A stretch of 64,000 bases of DNA from Ectocarpus siliculosus (lineage: Eukaryota; Sar; Phaeophyceae; Ectocarpales; Ectocarpaceae), in NCBI GenBank assembly GCA_000310025.1, contig FN648647.1, positions 1-64,000 of the forward strand, given 5' to 3'. The stretch's first letter is position 1, and every line of letters starts with the position of its first letter. The notes below the pieces were generated by a model that had not been told where the DNA came from, searched no databases, and saw only the letters and a program-made list of their open reading frames with translations. Shown one piece after another: positions 54,799 through 64,000 of this stretch. The position numbers were made by a program, and so were the translations under genes.

Positions 54799-56861
54799 CA
54801 GAACATCAGATAGAAACAGCCATTTTAGAGGGCTTTTCAACCTTTGCGAGTATGATGCATGCGCATGTTTCACTCAAGAACACCGAACACCGAATGTGTA
54901 CGTGAGAGGTGAGAAACAGCGACATTTTCTGCTCCACTTTTCAACTCAACTCGCAAGTCCTCATGGTTTGAGTACAAAAATTGCTCAGGCAACATGACCA
55001 TCGCGGGTCCCTGTATGAAGGAATACCTATTGCATTTTCAGCTTTTCAGGTTTACGGAGTACATAAAAAGAAGAGATATTTTCGGAGTAATAATAAAAAC
55101 GAAAGAGGCCCTTCCGAGCATGGCAGCGAAAGAGCAATACAATACATACAAATGAGTTGAATATTGCCGTCAGGTCTGTGGATGACTGCACGGGAGGTCG
55201 CTGGCCACTCTTTCAATGCCAGACGTGCCCACTCCGATTCCGGGGGACTAGCATATGACGGTTGTTTTGGGGGGACTAGATGTGGGAGTCCTCAGTAGCA
55301 TTCAAGCGTTTGATGGAAAAAACAGCTGCAGCGTGGTCATGATGCCCGATTCATCCAATCATGGCGCTGCTGCTGCGTAGATAGACCCATCCCATTTTCA
55401 GCTTTGCGCATCAGGGTAGTATACGACGCCTGTGTATCGGGTCAGAGGGGTTGTGCTTTGCGATGCTCGGTGGGGACGGGGAAAGTTTATCGTTGTCCTC
55501 TGCAGGGTGGGCTTATTGAATTCTATCGAACGCGGATGTGGGTTCTTGTGGCCGGTGTTTTTTGTGGTACGTCTGTAGCTGACGATAGTAACGGATATCC
55601 GGTACAACAAAACATTTGTGCAAGAACCGTCAACCAGGCGAGAGTCGGCTATGGCTGGTCGCGTGTGGCATGAAGTGCGTTGCACCTGTGCTTCTAGACC
55701 TGCAGGGTGAGCAGCATACGGCCGAGCCGCGATGCACCCCGTTCCGTCTTGTGGTGTCGTAGGGGCATCAAGTCAGCATTTTAACACGTATGGATTTGAG
55801 CTCGATTTATTGGCTACGGTACCGCAGCGTTTCCTACCTTCTCTCTACGCTTCCGTTGGTGTATGCTGCTTGCGGTCGTCGGTATATACTGCTGCATGCA
55901 TAGCATGGCAGATGCGTGCGTGCAGCAGTAATATGCGCCGAATAACCACGCATACTCCTCTTTACAAGCGTGAAGTCCCTCTGGATGAAACCTTGGCAGA
56001 CTCGGAAGGCGGCAACACTGTCGTCCAGCACATTTGCCGCATCTAGATATCAATCTGAAGGAGGTGAAACATGGAGATGACTTATGTTGATAGTATTATT
56101 CTTGGAGATGAGTATCAGTGAAGACACTGGTAGTCTAGATACGCTGCTGTGCTTCAGTGCTCATGTATCCCCGGACCGTTCATCTGTGAAAAGAGATGGA
56201 ATTTGTTTTTGTTAAGGTTAGTAAAAACCCATGGGTGAAGGGCCACGCACACGAGTGACTCAAGTACTGCTAGTACTGCTTCCTTGGGCCGTCCGCCAGC
56301 AGTTGCCTAGGTCTCAGTGACACGATCAGGACGAGCAGAGAGAGCCACACAGGAGGGAACACAGTGCCAAACCTCACCACGCGAGTCGCTGAGAACCGTT
56401 GTTGCAACCACCGGAATTTCGCGCGGAGACGTGGCCCCCGGTCCCAAGAGTTAGGCCGGGAAGACACTCACAGCTCTCGGAGCAACAAAAAGTGTGGTGT
56501 TTCCTTACGCCTTCGTTCCGCAGCCAGACCTTTCGGTGAACTTGAAGTCAAGAGTTAGCAGTGATGGCAGTCCCGCCCTGACGTGGGCTTGCGGCTAGAT
56601 AGCAGAGGGTAAAATGTTGTACCGAGTATGCGTGCGTATGCACATGTGATGTGTTTTTCGAAGGATGCAATATGTACACAAGGGGTGTTTGCCACAAAAG
56701 ATTCACAAACTCGTCTCGGGATCCGAGTGGGGATTGGGATGGCCTCGCCGTAGCCGCGCGCCACAGGGGGACTGTTTGAGCGTGGCAAAACAAAAGAGGA
56801 GCGGTACTTGTTGAGAGGTTGGTTTACATCGTTGAGGCGCTGTTGGCTGCTGCCGGCACCG

Positions 56862-56865
56862 CCGC

Positions 56866-56896
<31 letters not shown>

Positions 56897-56900
56897 AGTC
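56862..56900. repeat. CTG/GCT trinucleotide repeat
   Basis: An uninterrupted run of about eleven GCT units encodes poly-Ala or poly-Leu depending on frame. The surrounding open frame (from 56819) has no splice partners and no recognisable domain, so it is not called as a gene. Confidence 0.95.
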
Positions 56901-57347
56901 ACGCTGCTGCTGTTGTGTGTTGGTCAGCATCCGAGACGAACATGCTGTGTCCTCGCGCGTTGGCAGGGGAGCCCACTATGTGTGGTGTGCCAGCGTGCAT
57001 GCTCTCTCTCTCGTGCATGTTTGGCGACTGCGTCCAAACGACTGTTTTTGCCCTCATCCGAGTGTTGTATGACCAACCGTTGGGAACTTCGGTTGCGGTT
57101 CGCCTAAGCTTTCGGTTTTCATGATCGTTTTTCGGCACGTTTCAGAATGTTCAATGTTCGGCCGCGATTCCGACGGGACGGGGAGTGCAGCTTGCCGGAG
57201 TTTCAGTTGAAAAATCATTCTCTCTCTTGAGGGATCCTGCTGTTGTATGCATAGTTGAACCCAGTCACATCGCGGGTTCTGCGATGTTTCCGGACTAACT
57301 CTTGGTCTGGGAGTGCAGTGATATGCAGTTGTGGTGACGAAGTCGAC

Positions 57348-60300
57348 ATGTTCCAAGTACGCACTATGGTGGGTAGCTTCTTTTCTATGGATACCAGCAT
57401 TTTCGATGCCATACACGGAGCCTGCTCTTCTCGCCATCACTCAAGTAGCCGTGCCGAATGCCCCACCACTGCGAGGAGCGTTCCCTCCACGACCGACAGC
57501 ACCCTGCCGCACCCACGCATGCCCGTCGTTTCGCAGGAGCAAGAGCTGAGGGAGCTACTAGAGGCAGCCGTCAACCAATCAACGTCGTCGTCGTCCATGC
57601 CGGAAGGCGCCGACGTCGACATGCCGGACAGTCCGGTGTCAGGATCACGGCAGTTGGCGACGGCGAACGCCGCCGACACCTTAACCGCCGCCGACAAAGG
57701 TCAACATAGCGGCGACGCCCTCACGGCAGATCCAGCTGGGGGTGGGGGCGGTGGCGGTGGCGGTGGCGGTGCGGCGGCGGGGTCGTATTCACACCCAGTG
57801 GTAGAGCTGTATAGATCCATCGGCCAACCGCTAGATCAGGCGAGCTTCGAAGAGCTCAAGCGCAGGGTAAAGAGCACCATGGGGAAGGTGGGTGGCGAGG
57901 GCCTGGCTTGTGTTGCTGTTGGGGAGTGACCTGTCGGTGGGGGGTGTATGCTTACGTGTGCGCGTTTCTTCGTGATAGCCAAGGGAGATCCCGCGTGTGT
58001 ATCGAATGCCGGCCTCAGGCAAAAGCCACGTCGAGCACACAGCCGTGGGTTATTTCTTGCTGTTCCGACCCCTACATCTTCAATGGGATAGGTACGTTGG
58101 GAGGGGGGCAATCAATATCCTCCACGGCACGAGTGTTTGCAAGCCCAGGCACGGGTTCTACCTCCCGCAGCCCTTCTCGTCTTTCGAAGCTTTGCCGCCG
58201 ACGTTGTTCATAACGGCGCTTCCACCCGGTCGATCTTAATATTTGACTATTTCTTGAAAACCCACGAGAGCGCACCCGGCTGTTTCACACGCGAGACACG
58301 TTGGACCAGGTGGTGGTGCGCAGCAAGAAATCAGCTCGTTGTTTGTTGCGCGGAGCAGCCAGCGGTTGGAGCTTTTGTCTCCACCAGCACACCTGACGGA
58401 GACTACCTCCGCACACCTTCTCTCGAACTACACAAAATTACTCCACAAACAGTCTAATTTTTCAAGGCGAAGCAGGCGATACGGCAGTTGCTCAAGCAGA
58501 TTCTTTCAGGTGGTAGGAGCCCTGACTGCTGTAGCCGGTATACCCGCTGAGGACGTGATGCAGCAGCGAAACCCGCGCTGGCTGGCATGCCCAGATCTGT
58601 TGTTGGCGGGGCCGCCTGGTGGAGGGTTGCAGCCGCGGGCCGAAGAGTCCGCAGATCCGAGTCCATACGTGTATCGTCGTACTCCATCTACTTTGCTGCT
58701 ATTTCATGCCGTCGTCACAGGCAGACTCAGTCTCCGGGTGCACATACATCAGTAGCACATTTTGGCTGCCATGGACGACCCGCCGCAGTGCGGGGGATAG
58801 GGGGTTGTGGTGGCGAGTACAGCAGTGGCGTGCGTTGTGGTTAGAGTCCAGATTTGCGGAGTTTTTGGACCTCGATGCAGCCTCTTGAACGACGTCACAG
58901 CAGCCCCATCAGCAGACCTTAGCGTGCGTTGTCGCTGGTTCATGGCGTCCTCCCTCTACCGAGATAAAAGGGTTTTGAGGTCGAGGTCCCTACGGCCGGC
59001 CGGACGGACGTTTTGGCTCTTGTCCCTCATTTTCTAGACTAGGACCCAATTGCCACCTATGTACTCCGACTATCTTGGATTTATTTAGACTAGAAAATAG
59101 GTCCCGATTGCCACCCTTGTCGCGAACACGTGAAATGTTGTTTGACCCCTGAAAATGTTTGCGTCCTCTCATTCGTGCCCAGGATGGTGCGGGGGCGAGT
59201 TCAATGTCGGAGCTAGAGGATTTCGTGGGCGACTTGAATCGCTCCAGCGAGGGCGTACTCGAGGGGGGGACGCAGAAGGACAGCCCCTTGCCTCCACCGC
59301 CAGCGGCGGCAATGGAGGAGGAGGAGGAAGAGGAGGAGCAGGAGGAGGTCTTGTCGGTGGGGGAAGATTGTGATGCGATGGAAGGCGTGGAGCAAGGGGG
59401 AGGAGGAGGAGGAGGGTTCGAGGATAGCGGGATCGCCGAACAGCAGCAGTGTTGCGACGCTGCGGGTGAGGGAGGTCTTATTTTGTTTACAGCCGTGGGG
59501 GTGGGGTGGTCGCTGTATTCGGCGGCATAGTGCTAAGGCTGGCCGTATATGTACCTGGCACCCAGCACTCTTGAGAGTTTCGCGTGTGTGCACGCATATC
59601 TTTTGCGTGTTTTGCAAAACCGCTGCTGCTGCTGTGCTACAGCGGTTAACCCCCGCACTCGGGCAATTCTGGAAACGATCCTCGAAAAACTCATAAACCA
59701 CTGGTGAGCCCGGTTAAGAATGTACTTAAACCTAATTATATATAGCGGCCATCTGTAGCCCACAAGAGGAACTAAGAACCCATACACTATGGTAGCGGGC
59801 GTTTGTAGCACATTCAAAGCCTCGACCAAAACAAGAGGTACCTAAGCGCGGGCGCTTACTACGAATTTTCCAGCAGGACCGCCGGCGGGCGCGGCCCCCT
59901 CCGCTCCGGGGTCTCTCTCGGAAGTCATCCTCAAGTTCACCACGGTCGCCGACGGGAACGAGGCGTCTAGCTTCACGGTGAAGAGGGGAGGGGCGACCGT
60001 GGGGCGTGGGTCCTGCAACGACATCTGCATCCCGAACGACTCGTGTATGGGCGAGTCGGAGCACGCGAGCATTGTGTGGCGGGAGGGCGCGTTCCACGTT
60101 GAGGATAGGGGCCTCCCGTACGGGGCGTCTGTGCGGATCGGAACGGGGAGGGGGGTGCGAGACTGGCCCCTTGACCAGGGGGCTATGTTCTCGGCGGGCA
60201 ACAGCGTTTTCCATACCACGTGAGAGCTGTTGGTGGTAGTGTATTTTCGTCTTCCGTATGATGTATTATCTTTCATACCGAGGCAACCGCGTCTTCCATA

Positions 60301-63300
60301 CCACGTGAGAGCTGTTGGTGTTGTAGGGTAGTGGTGTATTTTCGGTTGCATGGTGCATGTTTATATCTTGTACACGAAGGTGATTGGTGTATTGTGTTTT
60401 GTGTTTTGTGTTTTCGGTATTTTCGTCTTCCGTGTGATGTATTCTCTTTCATCCCGAGGTACACCGCGTCTTCCATACCGCGTGAGAGGTGTTGGTGTTG
60501 TAGTGGTAGCGTATTTCCGGTTTTGCATGTTGCATGTTTATATCTTGTACACGAAGGTGATTGGTGTTTTGTGTTTTTTTGTATTTTCGCATTCCGTGTG
60601 ATGTATCTCTGTTGTACCAAGGGGGGAAGTTTTCGTTTGCTTGTTGTGGCGGGCTTGGCACAGCAGGAACAAGTGGGAATGAATATCATTTGATTTCGGC
60701 CACCCTCTTCGTCGTGGGCGTACACAGTCGAGCTTTGAACATCGATGTCGGGGGTGCGGTATCTTGTGCAACCTACGGTGCGAGAACTTATCCTGGATAC
60801 GTATAGTCGGTGTGTCCAAGTGTTTGCTGCCATGTCCTGATCTCCCTCCCACCTTTTGTCCCAAATGTTGCAGGGAGATCGACGAGGATAAGGGCATGCT
60901 GCTGGAGATAGTTGCCGGTCCCCTGAAGGGGCAAAAGCGGCGAGTTCAGAAGGATGGTGCCAACATCGGCCGCGCCACAGAAAGCACCATCAGGTATGTA
61001 TTGGTTGGCGTATCCTGTTCGCAGCGCGTCGGCACGTGTAGCATGTGATGGGGGAAGACTACTCTGTTTTCCGTGCTCGTTGTTGTTTGCTAGACTGATG
61101 TCAGTAGTACTTTTTGTTGATGTGGTGCAGTGTGTACCGTTTTTTGTCCTGCTCGTCTGCTCTCTCTTCCATTGGTTGTCATACCCCCCTCCCTCTAGGT
61201 CAATGGTCAAACGACTACGGCATGCACGACTATGAGTAACCCCCCCCCACACACACACACACCCTGAACGCGCTGTAATCTCGTTTCTCCCCACCGCACA
61301 CGACTCGACAGCATCGCCGACCGAGAGCTTTCGCGAAACCACAGCACCATTGAGTGCGATGACAACAGCCAAAGCCTTAGCTCCTTCGGGTGGGCAAGCA
61401 GCGGCGACGGCGGCGCCGATGCCGGAGGAGGAGACGACCGCCACTCGGCTGACGCGAAGAAGGACGGTACGCTAGACCTCTCCACCGCGGAGAGCGTTGA
61501 CGGCAGCAGCGGGCAGGGAGAGGCCGGAGGGGGGCGGATGGAGTACTACCTCTGCGACGTGGGCAGCACCAACGGGACTTACGTACAGGTTCGAGCGATT
61601 TTTTCGTTTCGTGGAAGTTGAGATGGGTGACGAAAAGACCCCGTGTTAGGTTTTTTCTCCCGTGTAGTCGTTGCTTGTGATTTTTTTGGGGAATGGACAA
61701 AAGTAGGTATACCCATGCCATTCCCAGACAAAGTGGGTACTCGAAAATCCAGCTCGCGCGCACTCCATAGGCGACCCCCAAACGACTCAAAACCCCATTC
61801 TGACACCTGGGCGACACAGCCAGGGATTTTGTTTTCGTGTCGATACATGCATGGGCAAGAGTGCCCCCCCGGAGTGGACTCATGGAAGCGCACCAGTGTC
61901 TTCGAGGGGAGATACATTAGATGAAATTGCAGTTCGGAAATCTGACAGCCAACACTTCTGACTCAAGACGTCAGCGAGAAAAAACTTTACAATCTGTACG
62001 CAGTCACTGTGCATTAAATGGAGTTGTGGGCTGGCGGGTGCATTTGCTGGAGCTGACGATATTGCAGACATGTTTTGTCTCACCTCCTCGTTGGAACGTT
62101 TATTATTTTGTCCCCCTTACCCCTCTTGCCTCTATGGAACACCCGCGTTATTATTGTCGTTGGCAGCTGGTGGGACCGTATGCGAATAGCCGGCGCTTGG
62201 AGCTGAGCGATCACATCCTGATCGGTCGCACGGGTTTCAGCATCAACCGCTACGACTGGGGCGTTTGGGAGGACCGGGGCGCGCGGAGATCGATGGAGGA
62301 CAAAAGCGTCGTCATTCAGGTGATGATTCGACCGAGGCGCGGCAGCAGTATCGCCTTGTGGGCAACTACGAACGCCTCGGTACATTGGGTATCAGCTCGG
62401 AGGGGGGAGGGGGGGGGGGGAGGGGGGGGGCAGCAAAAAAACGTCTCTGTATTTTGGGACAATTGCAGCATCTCCTTCAACACGGGTTGAGTGGGAATGG
62501 TGGAATAACGTGGGGGAAAAAACTCTCTGAATACAACCGCGGTCTCTTGGTCCGTCTCCGACCCCTCCTTATCCTCCCCTACGCTCATCCGGGGGCCGCA
62601 GGAAATGGGGGGGGAGTCCCTCACGTCGCTCGGCCTGGGACCCCAGAAGTTCCTCGCCGTGGACGACGGAAACGGGGGAGGGGAGGCGAGCACCTTCCTG
62701 TGGCAGCGGCTGCACGTGGCGATAGCGGAAGCGCTGGAGGACTCTACCTCACGTATCGAGGAAGCTCTGCAGCAGGACCGCGCCGCCGAGCGCCTGGCCA
62801 CGTTCGGCAGCAGCGGCGGCGGCGGGCAAGCCACGCGCTGCGACGACTGGGACGGGGACGCGACCACGCCGGCGGGAGGAGGCTGGACGCCCTCCGCCGT
62901 GTTTTCGAGCAGCAACGGCGGCCCGACACCGCCGAACCCGAGCGTGGAGTCCTTGCTTCACGCGTTGGCGATGGCGGCGTCGTCAGGCGCTGGGTCGGAG
63001 GACGAGCCGCGGTCTGGGGAAGGCGTCGCGGGGCGTAGCGAGTTGCGGTGGGGCTATGATACGGCGCCGGCTTGCATGGATTCGGGCGAGAGCTCTCCGC
63101 GCAGACCTCCGGTGTTGTCCACGGCGCCTAGCCTCCCTCCCGAGTGGCTCTTCGGGGCGAGGGAGGTGGTTGCAAACGCCGCCTGTAGCGATGAGGCCGC
63201 CGCCGCCGCTGCCGCCCCCACGGGGGTAGAGGAGGAGGGTCCGCAACACGACGCTCCGCCGAGAAGCGGTGCGGCTTCGGACACCGGCTCTGACGGCGAG

Positions 63301-63602
63301 GCTGCCGCCGCGGCCGGCGGCGACGCCGCTAGCGGAGTGTGCACGGAGACGGCCGGCGGCAGGCAGGCGGAGGATCCCCGGCGGCAAGAAGCGGATGGCG
63401 GGGCGGGTGGCGAAGAAGAAACGTTCGGGGTGGCTTCGAAGCCCCCGCTGCCCTCCGGGAGCGGGAGACAAAGCGGCTCGCAGAGCCCGGGGGGCGGGCC
63501 CTCGAGGCCGCTGGCATCGGCGGGGCTGCCGGCGGAAGGAGGGGGCGGAGCCGTCGCCCGCGAGGGCATGGCTAAGCAGAAAGCGCCGACGGCTGTAGAC
63601 AG
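57348..63602 (+). CDS. FHA-FHA-PP2C protein, 3' partial
   Basis: Eight plus-strand exons join in phase: 57348-57887, 58510-58668, 59183-59465, 59874-60219, 60874-60993, 61312-61588, 62167-62319 and 62602-63602, about 960 residues in the window. Order: disordered N-terminus with a short helix (QELRELLEAAV) and a poly-Gly run; an acidic poly-Glu segment; FHA domain 1 (exon 4); FHA domain 2 (exons 5 to 7); and the start of a PP2C phosphatase domain (exons 7 and 8). FHA domains bind phosphothreonine peptides, and PP2C enzymes are metal-dependent Ser/Thr phosphatases. Plant KAPP also combines FHA with PP2C, but has one FHA. The start ATG at 57348 was chosen as the first in frame; 57366, 57519 or an upstream exon are alternatives. 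The final exon ends ACAG before GTGAGG in phase 2, so the gene continues past 64000. Confidence 0.82.
59895..60219 (+). other. FHA domain 1
   Basis: SEVILKFTTVADGNEASSFT, then VKRGGATVGRGSCNDICIPN, SEHASIVWREGAFHVED and MFSAGNSVFHT follow the FHA strand order. The GR of the phosphopeptide loop, the ND and the S-x-H motif are present. The usual GSxNGT turn is replaced by RGLPYGAS, so the Asn that helps bind the peptide backbone is missing. Confidence 0.85.
60205..60620. repeat. Tandem repeat carrying three copies of a 5' splice site
   Basis: The end of the FHA 1 exon and its donor (TTCCATACCACGTGAGAGCT) is repeated at about 60295 and, with one change, about 60470. TTTATATCTTGTACACGAAG and nearby sequence occur twice (about 60360 and 60537). 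TATTTTCG(T/C)(C/A)TTCCGT(A/G)TGATGTATT-type stretches occur about three times. Confidence 0.9.
60890..62250 (+). other. FHA domain 2, split over three exons with an acidic insert
   Basis: MLLEIVAGPLKGQKRRVQKD and GANIGRATESTIR (to 60993) continue as SIADRELSRNHSTIEC (61312 exon), CDVGSTNGTYVQ (to 61588) and LVGPYANSRRLELSDHILIG (62167 exon). The GR, SRNH and GSTNGT motifs are all intact. An insert of roughly 60 residues rich in Gly, Asp and Ser lies between the SRNH strand and the GSTNGT turn. Confidence 0.9.
61197..61262 (+). repeat. Second copy of the dispersed intron element, with C and CA runs
   Basis: AGGTCAATGGTCAAACGACT followed by ACGGCATGCACGACTATGAG and a C run matches 23306-23350. 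A short CA repeat follows. It lies in the 60994-61311 intron of the FHA-PP2C gene. Confidence 0.9.
62250..63602 (+). other. PP2C catalytic domain, N-terminal part
   Basis: EDRGARRSMEDKSVVIQ (to 62319) matches the first PP2C motif (G-x-R-x-x-MED). KFLAVDDGNGGGEASTFLWQ (about 62650-62710) matches FAVYDGHGGxxAAxFL, with Asn replacing His. The Glu-Asp pair and the metal-binding Asp are kept. From about 62760 to 63602 the sequence is Gly/Ala/Ser/Glu-rich and disordered. Motifs such as GSTA and DGxxD are not in the window. The domain call rests on two motifs and the helix after the second (FLWQRLHVAIAEAL). Confidence 0.72.
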
Positions 63603-64000
63603 GTGAGGCGGCGGCGGCGGCAGGGGGGGGGGCGGTAGGTGGGGCCGGGCGAAAATCAGCTTGCGGCTTGCGATTGACCGAGTGGCGACGACCACCCTGG
63701 CGGGAGGCCGCGTGGGCGTATGTTGCCGTCGCCGTTTGCAAGCAGTGACTTGTTGTCAAGCGTGTTGTGCTGCTGTCACGTGGCGATCACGAGCCAGATG
63801 GTCGAGGCGTTATTGGATTGTGCGGCCTTGCTTGTTTTGCGACCCGTGAAGCGTACGCGCTGGCATTTGGGGTCACAAAACTGGTACCTTTTGCGGCGGC
63901 GGCCTCGCCTACGTGGGAATAATGCAGTTGATGTTCACACTAAAATTGAGACAATTGGGCAAAGAAACACAGCTATTTAGCTCAGCCGAGAGTCCTCCTC
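63603..64000 (+). other. Start of an intron (right edge)
   Basis: After the GTGAGG donor, the sequence is a GGC-rich stretch followed by AT-richer DNA. No acceptor followed by PP2C-like coding sequence is seen before the window ends. Confidence 0.6.

Larger units (their letters stand above)
51434..57347. other. Intergenic region between divergent genes
   Basis: About 5.9 kb upstream of both the TLDc gene (-) and the FHA-PP2C gene (+). It should hold both promoters, but no TATA box or other promoter element could be assigned with confidence. Contents seen: poly-C runs near 52365, one weak plus-strand exon candidate (53077-53400), a three-copy tandem repeat (54631-54798) and a CTG/GCT run (about 56862-56900). 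No convincing gene was found. Confidence 0.5.

Noticed and set aside
56819-57121. Plus-strand frame with poly-Ala from the GCT repeat
   Set aside because: Driven by the trinucleotide run; no domain, donor or acceptor support.

Overview
The window is nuclear DNA of an intron-rich eukaryote. Coding sequence is GC-rich and broken into many exons with GT-AG introns of about 70 to 1,200 bases, mostly phase 0 with CAG|G-type acceptors. Proteins carry long Ala/Gly/Ser tracts. Near-identical Tudor repeats, EF-hands, an OXR1-type TLDc gene and an FHA-PP2C gene together suggest a stramenopile, most likely a brown alga of the Ectocarpus type. That assignment is inference from style and domain content, not a database match. 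No rRNA, tRNA, CRISPR array or bacterial-type operon was seen. || Region 1-40785 (+): about 46 exons can be joined with almost unbroken splice phase into one reading frame. It enters from the left edge and ends at a TAG at 40783-40785. The product would exceed 7,500 residues without its N-terminus. Domain order: Tudor-like array (1-2772); EF-hand block (3211-6224); two PUB domains (about 6115-9091); an EF-hand pair (9511-10811); two more PUB domains (11101-13538); coiled coil and unrecognised domains (13986-17291); degenerate EF-hands (17653-19918); WD40 repeats with an embedded Tudor-like segment (20220-26799); helical linkers (27145-28818); a pseudokinase with an EF-hand insert (29044-32451); a long helical ARM/HEAT-like region (32915-36680); and C-terminal EF-hands (37219-40785). 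It reads as a calcium-responsive scaffold that could bind p97/CDC48 through its PUB domains. Two or three adjacent genes cannot be excluded. || Region 43545-51433 (-): a seven-exon gene whose phases close exactly to 665 residues. It has an N-terminal LysM, a low-complexity spacer and a C-terminal TLDc domain, the OXR1/NCOA7 layout. It converges with the giant gene across a 2.8 kb gap (40786-43544). || Region 51434-57347: about 5.9 kb between divergent genes, with tandem repeats and at most one weak exon candidate. || Region 57348 to beyond 63602 (+): a gene with two FHA domains followed by the start of a PP2C phosphatase domain. The usual DGHGG motif reads DGNGG. It runs off the right edge. 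|| Introns hold tandem repeats, duplicated splice-site regions and a dispersed element that ends in a poly-C/poly-G tract. All exon limits were read by eye from open frames, splice consensus and domain continuity.
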